Shown here piece after piece: positions 23,758 to 28,212 of a stretch of DNA of 28,212 nt; position 1 is the stretch's first letter, and each line of letters opens with the position of its first letter. The position numbers and the translations under genes were made by a program. Origin of the DNA: Pseudomonadota bacterium (GTDB lineage: Bacteria; Pseudomonadota; Gammaproteobacteria; Burkholderiales; Burkholderiaceae_C); assembly GCA_021798395.1 (NCBI GenBank), contig JAJZHS010000003.1, positions 1 to 28,212 of the forward strand, in the 5' to 3' direction. Below the pieces are notes generated by a model, which was given only the letters and a program-made list of their open reading frames with translations, was not told the DNA's origin and did no database searches.

Positions 23758-25173
23758 TTATAGCGTGTCGTCTTCCGACCCTGTTTCGGCCTCGGTCAAA
23801 CCCAGCAGCGATTGCGCCTCGTCGCCGGGCAGCGCCTCGACCGCTTTGAGCTGACGCCCCATGGCACGGGTGCGGACTTCGGCCGCCCCAATGGTGTTGT
23901 TCGCCTCTTCGAGTTTCTTGCGGACCTTCGCCAGAACGTCACCGAACTTGCCGAACTCCGTTTTCACCGCGCCGAGCACTTTCCAGACCTCGGTCGAGCG
24001 CTGCTGCAGCGCCATGGTGCGGAATCCCATCTGCAGGCTGTTGAGCAGCGCCAGCAGCGTGGTCGGCCCGGCCAGCATCACGCGGTGCTCGCGCTGCAGG
24101 GCCTCGACCAGGCCGGCGCGGCGCAGCGCCTCGGCGTACAGGCCTTCGGTCGGAACGAACAGAATCGCGAAATCGGCCGTGTACGGCGCCGCCAGATACT
24201 TGGCCTGGATGGTGCGCGCCTCGTCGCGCAGGCGCTGCTCGAGCGCCTTGGCCGCGGCGTCGGCCGCGACGCGGTCGGCGCGCTCCTGCGCCTCCAGCAG
24301 GCGCTCGTAATCCTCGCGCGGGAATTTGGCGTCGATCGGCAGCCACAGCGGGCCGTCGTCCTGGCCCGGGAGCCGGATGGCGAACTCGACGCGCGCGCCG
24401 CTACCGGGAACGGTCTCGACGTTGACCCCGTACTGCTCGGGAGTGAACACCTGCTCGAGCAGCGCGGCGAGCTGGATCTCGCCGAACACCCCGCGGGTCT
24501 TGACGTTGGAGAACACCCGCCGCAAATCGCCGACGCCCTGCGCCAGGGTCTGCATCTCGCCCAGGCCGCGGTGCACCAACTCGAGACGCTCGGCGACCTG
24601 GCGGAAACTCTCGCCCAGGCGCTGCTCGAGGGTCGCGTGCAGCTTCTCGTCGACCGTGACCCGCATCTGTTCGAGCTTGCGCTCGTTGTCGGTCTGCAGC
24701 TCGCGCAGGCGCTGCTCGACGGTGGCGCGCATCTCCGTCAGGCGCTGTTCGCTGCTTTGGCGCAGCGCATCGAGCTGCTGCGCCAGCTGCATCTGCAACT
24801 GCTGCAGCGCCGCGGCGTTCGACTGCGTGAGCTGCCCGACTTGCAGCGCCAGGCTGTCGACCAGGCTTTTCTGCAGCGCCTGCAGCTGCTGCGCGACCGC
24901 GTCGAGCCGCGCTTCGAGCGCGCGCGTGGATTGCGCCGCCTGCGCCAGGTGCAGATTCTGGAATTCGGCGAACCGCGCCGCCTGCTCGGTGCGCAAAGCC
25001 TGCGCGGAATCGTGCACCGCGGCGCGCAGCTCGCGCTCGACGCGCTCGATCTGCCCCGGCAGCTGCTGCAGCGCGGCGTGAAACGCGCGCTGCCGACCGA
25101 GCACGCCGAGCAGCGCGCCCAGCGCACCGAGCGCGGCCAGCGCACACAACGCCGCGACCCCCAGCGCCGTCAC
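23758..25173 (-). CDS. rmuC: DNA recombination protein RmuC
   Basis: A protein of 471 residues. Residues 3-27 form an N-terminal membrane segment, residues about 30-220 a long Gln/Leu-rich coiled coil, and about 230-430 the RmuC domain (VKTRGVFGEIQLAALLEQ, WLPIDAKFP, ILFVPTEGLYAEAL, AGPTTLLALLNSLQMGFRTM). RmuC proteins limit recombination at inverted repeats and carry a nuclease-like core; the biochemical role is not well settled. The start is GTG at 25173, with GGAG 8 nt upstream inside the end of the preceding dehydrogenase gene, only 3 nt after its stop, so the two are coupled. nrdJ follows. Confidence 0.92.
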   Translation of the reverse strand: MTALGVAALCALAALGALGALLGVLGRQRAFHAALQQLPGQIERVERELRAAVHDSAQALRTEQAARFAEFQNLHLAQAAQSTRALEARLDAVAQQLQALQKSLVDSLALQVGQLTQSNAAALQQLQMQLAQQLDALRQSSEQRLTEMRATVEQRLRELQTDNERKLEQMRVTVDEKLHATLEQRLGESFRQVAERLELVHRGLGEMQTLAQGVGDLRRVFSNVKTRGVFGEIQLAALLEQVFTPEQYGVNVETVPGSGARVEFAIRLPGQDDGPLWLPIDAKFPREDYERLLEAQERADRVAADAAAKALEQRLRDEARTIQAKYLAAPYTADFAILFVPTEGLYAEALRRAGLVEALQREHRVMLAGPTTLLALLNSLQMGFRTMALQQRSTEVWKVLGAVKTEFGKFGDVLAKVRKKLEEANNTIGAAEVRTRAMGRQLKAVEALPGDEAQSLLGLTEAETGSEDDTL

Positions 25174-25176
25174 CGC

Positions 25177-26157
25177 TCAGGCTCCGGCCGGGGTCAGCGG
25201 CGCGCGGCCCTGCAGCACGGCGACCAGGTTGTCGACCGCCAGCTTGACCATGGCCCGGCGCGTCGGCACCGACGCACTGGCGATGTGCGGCGTCAGCACC
25301 AGCCGCGGCGCCTGCAGCAGCAGCGGGTTGACCGCCGGTTCGCCTTCGAACACGTCGAGCCCGGCTGCGCCGAGGTGGCCCTCGCGCAGCGCCGCGGCCA
25401 GCGCCGCCTCGTCGACCACGCCGCCGCGCGCGACGTTGACCAGGGTCGCGCCCGGGCGCATCTGCGCCAGTTGCGGGGCGCCGATCAGATGCCGCACCGA
25501 CGCGCTGTACGGCAGCGCCAGCACGACGTGGTCGCTTTCATCGAGCAGTTCGGGCAGCGTGCGCCAGGCCGCCTGGTACTGGGCTTCGCGCGCGTCGTCG
25601 AGCCGGTGGCGGTTGTGATAGAGCACGCGCATGCCGAATCCGTGCACGGCGCGGCGCGCGATGGCCTGCCCGATGCGCCCCATGCCGACGATGCCCAGGG
25701 TGGTCGCGTGCACGTCGGCCCCGGCGAACAGCCCGTACGACCACTGGCGCCACCGTCCGGCGCGCAGGTAGCGCTCGGCGTCGGCCATCTGCCGCGCCGC
25801 GGCCAGCAGCAGCGCGAAGCCGAAGTCGGCGGTGGTCTCGGTCAGCACGTCGGGCGCGTGGGTCACGACCACGCCGCGCGCGGCGCACGCGGCCAGATCG
25901 ATGTGGTCGACGCCGACGGTCATGGTGCTGACCACGCGCAGCTGCGGGCACGCATCGAGCAGCGCCGCGTCGATGCGCTCGCTGTTGGTGATGAACGCGC
26001 CGTGCTTGTCGGCGAGGCGCACGCGCAGCTGCTGCGGCGTGTCGATGTGGTCGTCGGCGGTGTACTCGACATCGGCCACCGATTCGAGCTCGGCGAGGAT
26101 GTCGGGAAAGGCGGCGCGCGCCACCAGCACGCGGGGCCGCACGGTCGGGTCGTGCAT
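25177..26157 (-). CDS. D-2-hydroxyacid dehydrogenase (glyoxylate/hydroxypyruvate reductase-like)
   Basis: A protein of 326 residues, standard length for the family. The nucleotide loop is GIVGMGRIGQAIARR; catalytic residues are the Arg in NVARGGVVDE, the Glu in GLDVFEGEP and the His in LTPHIASAS. It should reduce a 2-oxoacid such as glyoxylate or hydroxypyruvate with NAD(P)H; Arg/His after YHNRHR suggests NADPH, as in GhrB-type enzymes, but this is weak evidence. I chose ATG 26157 (MHDPTVRPRVLVARA); the reading frame stays open to 26547, but that stretch has no family similarity and covers the phasin promoter. The ribosome site is weak. It is coupled to rmuC (stop and start 3 nt apart). Confidence 0.88.
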   Translation of the reverse strand: MHDPTVRPRVLVARAAFPDILAELESVADVEYTADDHIDTPQQLRVRLADKHGAFITNSERIDAALLDACPQLRVVSTMTVGVDHIDLAACAARGVVVTHAPDVLTETTADFGFALLLAAARQMADAERYLRAGRWRQWSYGLFAGADVHATTLGIVGMGRIGQAIARRAVHGFGMRVLYHNRHRLDDAREAQYQAAWRTLPELLDESDHVVLALPYSASVRHLIGAPQLAQMRPGATLVNVARGGVVDEAALAAALREGHLGAAGLDVFEGEPAVNPLLLQAPRLVLTPHIASASVPTRRAMVKLAVDNLVAVLQGRAPLTPAGA

Positions 26158-26279
26158 CGGCGGATCCAGGAACGGTCGTTGCGAAATGGCGGCGCCGAGG
26201 CCGCATCCGGCACTGTACCGCAAGCGCGGCGCGCGCCGGGCGAACAGCGTGGCGCGCACTGCGGCTGCTGCGGTACAAC

Positions 26280-26312
26280 ATGCGCCGGCCGCGCCCCGCG
26301 CGGCCGGCGCAT
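26280..26312. other. Perfect 14-bp GC-rich hairpin in divergent intergenic region
   Basis: Left arm ATGCGCCGGCCGCG (26280-26293), loop CCCCG, right arm CGCGGCCGGCGCAT (26299-26312). It lies between the 2-hydroxyacid dehydrogenase start and the phasin promoter. Neither side has a proper T-run (TGTTGT on the - strand side, CCCGCAAAAAG on the + side). The rest of 26158-26405 shows no gene I can support. Confidence 0.6.
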
Positions 26313-26405
26313 CCCGCAAAAAGCCACCCCAAGCGTCGTCCAGGCTTTTGTGCAACACGCGCAACCCATTGTTTTGATTGATATTATTCAGCGTATCGGG
26401 TAATT

Positions 26406-26423
26406 TTGTGCGCTGCACCAAAA
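26406..26423 (+). promoter_or_regulatory. Candidate PhaR operator, upstream box
   Basis: TTGTGCGCTGCACCAAAA, 18 nt, ending 6 nt before the -35 box of the phasin promoter. It matches the second box at 26463-26480 in 16 of 18 positions. In Ralstonia eutropha the repressor PhaR is reported to bind just upstream of -35 and at the start site of phaP, the same layout. Confidence 0.6.
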
Positions 26424-26429
26424 AAGTCC

Positions 26430-26457
26430 TTGACAGCCGTCGCGCGCTCTCTAAAAT
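26430..26457 (+). promoter_or_regulatory. Sigma-70 promoter of the phasin gene
   Basis: TTGACA at 26430-26435 (perfect -35) and TAAAAT at 26452-26457 (five of six) with 16-nt spacing. Transcription would start near 26464, giving a leader of about 110 nt. It is the strongest promoter by sequence in this window, as expected for an abundant granule protein. Confidence 0.8.
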
Positions 26458-26462
26458 ACGGG

Positions 26463-26480
26463 TTGTGCGCCGCAGCAAAA
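26463..26480 (+). promoter_or_regulatory. Candidate PhaR operator, start-site box
   Basis: TTGTGCGCCGCAGCAAAA, the partner of the upstream box, begins at the predicted start of transcription. A bound repressor here would block initiation until PHA granules titrate it away. Confidence 0.6.
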
Positions 26481-26575
26481 CGAGTTCGGCGCCAAGCGCG
26501 ATCGGTGTCATGAAACTGTTTTGATTTGCCGCCAGAATCGTGCCCACCGTCCCTGTTCACCCCTAGGAGCCCCAG

Positions 26576-27130
26576 ATGATGACCCCGGACCAACTGATCG
26601 CCGCGCAAAAGTCGCAATTCGAGACCCTGTTCGCGCTCGGCGGCAAGGCTGTCGAAAGCCTCGAGAAAGTGGTTGAACTGAACATCCAGACGCTGAAGGC
26701 GGCGATGCACGAGACGTCCGACGCGACGCTCGCCGCGCTGTCGATCAAGGATCTGCAGGAATTCGCCTCGCTGCAGCCGAACCTGGCTCAGCCGATGACC
26801 GAAAAGCTGCTGTCGTACTCGCAGCACGTCTACGAAATCGCGTCGAGCACCCAGGCCGAATTCGCCAAGGCGCTCGAGGCCAACGCCACCGATCTGCACA
26901 AGAAGGTGCAGACGATGGTCGACACCGCGGTGAAGAACGCGCCCGCCGGCACCGAAACCGCGGTCGCGATCATGAAAAGCGCGATGAGCGCAGCGAACAA
27001 TGCCTACGATTCGGTGCAGAAGGCCAGCAAGCAGGCCGCCGAAGTCGTCGAAGCCAACTTCAACACGGTGACCAGCAACGCGCTGAAGGCCGCGCAGACC
27101 ACCGCGCCGCGCAAGCGCACCGCCGCCTGA
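26576..27130 (+). CDS. phaP: Phasin, PHA granule-associated protein
   Basis: A protein of 184 residues, the usual length for betaproteobacterial phasins. It begins MMTPDQLIAAQKSQFETLF and continues with amphipathic helices without cysteine (for example KAVESLEKVVELNIQTLK), ending in a basic Pro/Arg/Lys tail like other phasins. It coats polyhydroxyalkanoate granules, controls their size and number, and needs no membrane anchor. AGGAG lies at 26563-26567; ATG 26576 or the next codon ATG 26579 may start it. It has its own promoter with two candidate PhaR boxes and its own terminator, so it is probably a single-gene transcript, divergent from the dehydrogenase. Confidence 0.93.
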   Translation: MMTPDQLIAAQKSQFETLFALGGKAVESLEKVVELNIQTLKAAMHETSDATLAALSIKDLQEFASLQPNLAQPMTEKLLSYSQHVYEIASSTQAEFAKALEANATDLHKKVQTMVDTAVKNAPAGTETAVAIMKSAMSAANNAYDSVQKASKQAAEVVEANFNTVTSNALKAAQTTAPRKRTAA

Positions 27131-27175
27131 ACGATCACCCGCCGGGCCCGGCCCGGCAGTTCCGATTGTCTCCTC

Positions 27176-27193
27176 GGTACTTTCCAAAGTACC
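27176..27193. repeat. 8-bp perfect inverted repeat upstream of the phasin terminator
   Basis: GGTACTTT-CC-AAAGTACC forms a perfect palindrome with a 2-nt centre, 5 nt before the terminator stem. In RNA such a 2-nt loop is too tight for the full stem, so a six- or seven-pair stem or a protein site is more realistic. Confidence 0.5.
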
Positions 27194-27198
27194 TTTCG

Positions 27199-27229
27199 AA
27201 CCGGTCAGCCCCCTGACCGGTTTTTTTTT
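27199..27229 (+). terminator. Intrinsic terminator of the phasin gene
   Basis: AACCGGTCAG-CCCC-CTGACCGGTT gives a perfect 10-bp stem with a 4-nt loop, and the right arm runs into nine T residues (27221-27229). Orientation and distance (about 70 nt after the stop) fit phaP. Confidence 0.95.
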
Positions 27230-27336
27230 GCCCGCGCCGCGCCGACGCAAACGCCGCCGTTAGCCGTGCATGGAATCCGGGCCCAAAGCCGCGTGCGGCG
27301 CTGCCGCGGGAAGGAGGCCACGGCACAATCGGCGGC

Positions 27337-28212
27337 ATGAATGCGATCGATTCGATCAGCCGCGTGGTGCTCGGTCGTCAATTCGCCGGCGCGGTAGTCG
27401 CCGCCGCCGGCGTGCTCGCACTGGCGCTGCTCGGCGCCGCGCTCGGCGGCACGGCGCTGGCGCTGCCGCTGGGCAGCGGCGCGCTGACGGTCGGCTTCGC
27501 CGACAACCCCGGACCGCCGGGGCTGCAACTGACCGAGCTCGGCTTCACCGCGGCCACGGCCACGCTGGCGTACGCGCTGGTCTGGGCGAGCAATGCGCAG
27601 CCGTGGCTGCAGCTGCTGCTCGTGCCGCTGCTGGGTTTCGCCGGCGGCATGGTCGCGCTGTGGGGCAAGCGCGCGCTGGCGGTCAGCTTCAGCATCCTGT
27701 TCATCACCGTGATCGCGCTGGGCCTGCCGGCTTCGCCTTCGCCCGCCGCCTGGGCCCACGGCGTGGCGCTGTTCGCCGCCGGCGGCGCCGCGTACGCGGC
27801 ATGGGCGCTGCTGCTGGGCGCCGCGCTGCGCGCGCGCACGCGGCGGCTGGCGCTGGCCGAGCTGTTCGATGCACTGTCCGCGTACCGCGTCTGGCAGGCG
27901 CAGTCGTGGATCGCCGAGCAGCCGCAGCGCGGCGCCGCGCTGCTCGAAGCGGCCAACGACGCGCTGCAGGCCGCGCGCGACTGCGTGCTGCGCGACGCGC
28001 GCAACGCCGACGAGGCCGTCGACACCCACATGCTGCTGCACGCCCTGGACCTGTTCGAGGCCATGCTCGCGGCGCAAACCGACGTGACGCTGCTGCGCGA
28101 AACGTTCGACGGCGCGGCGATCGCCGACGCGTTGCGCGCCGGCAGCCTGCGCAGCGCGCATTCGCTGCAGCGGCTGGCCGCTGCCTTGCGCCGAGGCGAC
28201 CCGCGCACGGAG
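27337..28212 (+). CDS. FUSC-family inner-membrane protein (partial)
   Basis: The reading frame runs from ATG 27337 off the window end; 292 residues are visible. The N-terminal 170 residues have several hydrophobic segments, including FAGAVVAAAGVLALALLGAA, ATATLAYALVWASNA and LAVSFSILFITVIALGLP; the last resembles the start of YccS/FUSC proteins (fusaric-acid-resistance-like efflux family). A cytoplasmic helical region (about 175-290) follows. The substrate cannot be told. AGGAGG at 27312-27317 is 19 nt from the ATG, too far for a normal ribosome site. Instead CACAAT at 27324-27329 lies 7 nt before the ATG in a GGCACAATCGGCGGC context, so the transcript may be leaderless. No -35 box is clear. 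The preceding terminator separates it from phaP. Confidence 0.75.
   Translation, partial: MNAIDSISRVVLGRQFAGAVVAAAGVLALALLGAALGGTALALPLGSGALTVGFADNPGPPGLQLTELGFTAATATLAYALVWASNAQPWLQLLLVPLLGFAGGMVALWGKRALAVSFSILFITVIALGLPASPSPAAWAHGVALFAAGGAAYAAWALLLGAALRARTRRLALAELFDALSAYRVWQAQSWIAEQPQRGAALLEAANDALQAARDCVLRDARNADEAVDTHMLLHALDLFEAMLAAQTDVTLLRETFDGAAIADALRAGSLRSAHSLQRLAAALRRGDPRTE

Noticed and set aside
23812..26403. An 863-residue open frame on the + strand opposite rmuC and the dehydrogenase
   Set aside because: Antisense to two conserved genes, very rich in Arg/Gln/Leu/Ala, no recognisable domain; long stop-free frames are common at this GC content.
26158..26547. N-terminal extension of the D-2-hydroxyacid dehydrogenase by about 130 residues
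   Set aside because: The 326-residue form already has the full family length. The extension overlaps the 14-bp hairpin and the phasin promoter and does not look like a protein domain.
1..28212. CRISPR array, tRNA or rRNA genes, insertion sequences
   Set aside because: I saw no regularly spaced repeats, no cloverleaf-like stretch in the short intergenic gaps, and no transposase-like protein.

Overview
The window comes from a very GC-rich, probably facultatively anaerobic (denitrifying) betaproteobacterium. The closest match I can name from memory is the Azoarcus/Aromatoleum/Thauera group (Rhodocyclales). The clues are a bzd-type ATP-dependent benzoyl-CoA reductase operon in the same gene order as the one described for Azoarcus sp. 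CIB, an anaerobic phenylacetate (pad) operon, a PHA granule phasin and an adenosylcobalamin-dependent ribonucleotide reductase. Species assignment is inference; no rRNA or other marker gene is present.

Left part (1-6320, + strand): the 3' end of an anaerobic phenylacetate operon. It holds the tail of a membrane-anchor subunit (padD-like), then padE, padF, padG, padH and padI, the five subunits of phenylglyoxylate:NAD+ oxidoreductase, and padJ, phenylacetate-CoA ligase. Genes overlap or nearly touch. The route is phenylacetate to phenylacetyl-CoA (PadJ), to phenylglyoxylate (PadBCD, mostly off the window), to benzoyl-CoA plus CO2 (PadEFGHI).

Middle part (6353-18899, - strand): a 13-gene operon read right to left as bzdN-O-P-Q-M-S-T-U-V-W-X-Y-Z. 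BzdNOPQ reduce benzoyl-CoA with ATP, BzdM (ferredoxin) and BzdV (NADPH or NADH:ferredoxin oxidoreductase) supply electrons, BzdW, BzdX and BzdY hydrate, oxidise and open the ring, and BzdZ is an SDR. BzdS (small Cys protein), BzdT (GNAT) and BzdU (PHP) have no established role. The pad and bzd operons converge tail to tail with only 32 nt between them, so together they form a phenylacetate-to-3-hydroxypimelyl-CoA block. The benzoate-CoA ligase gene (bzdA) that closes the operon in strain CIB is missing here, as is the regulator gene bzdR. The bzdN promoter region nevertheless carries an FNR-like site placed at about -41.5 from a plausible -10 box, and two TGCA-N6-TGCA repeats like the BzdR operators of strain CIB.

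Right part (19158-28212): a TDT/SLAC1-family transporter and a divergent short-chain dehydrogenase share an AT-rich intergenic region. Then come a leftward group nrdJ, rmuC and a D-2-hydroxyacid dehydrogenase, and a rightward phasin gene. The phasin gene has a near-consensus sigma-70 promoter flanked by two near-identical 18-nt boxes (candidate PhaR operators) and a textbook intrinsic terminator. The window ends inside a FUSC-type membrane protein gene. I saw no tRNA, rRNA, insertion sequence or CRISPR array.
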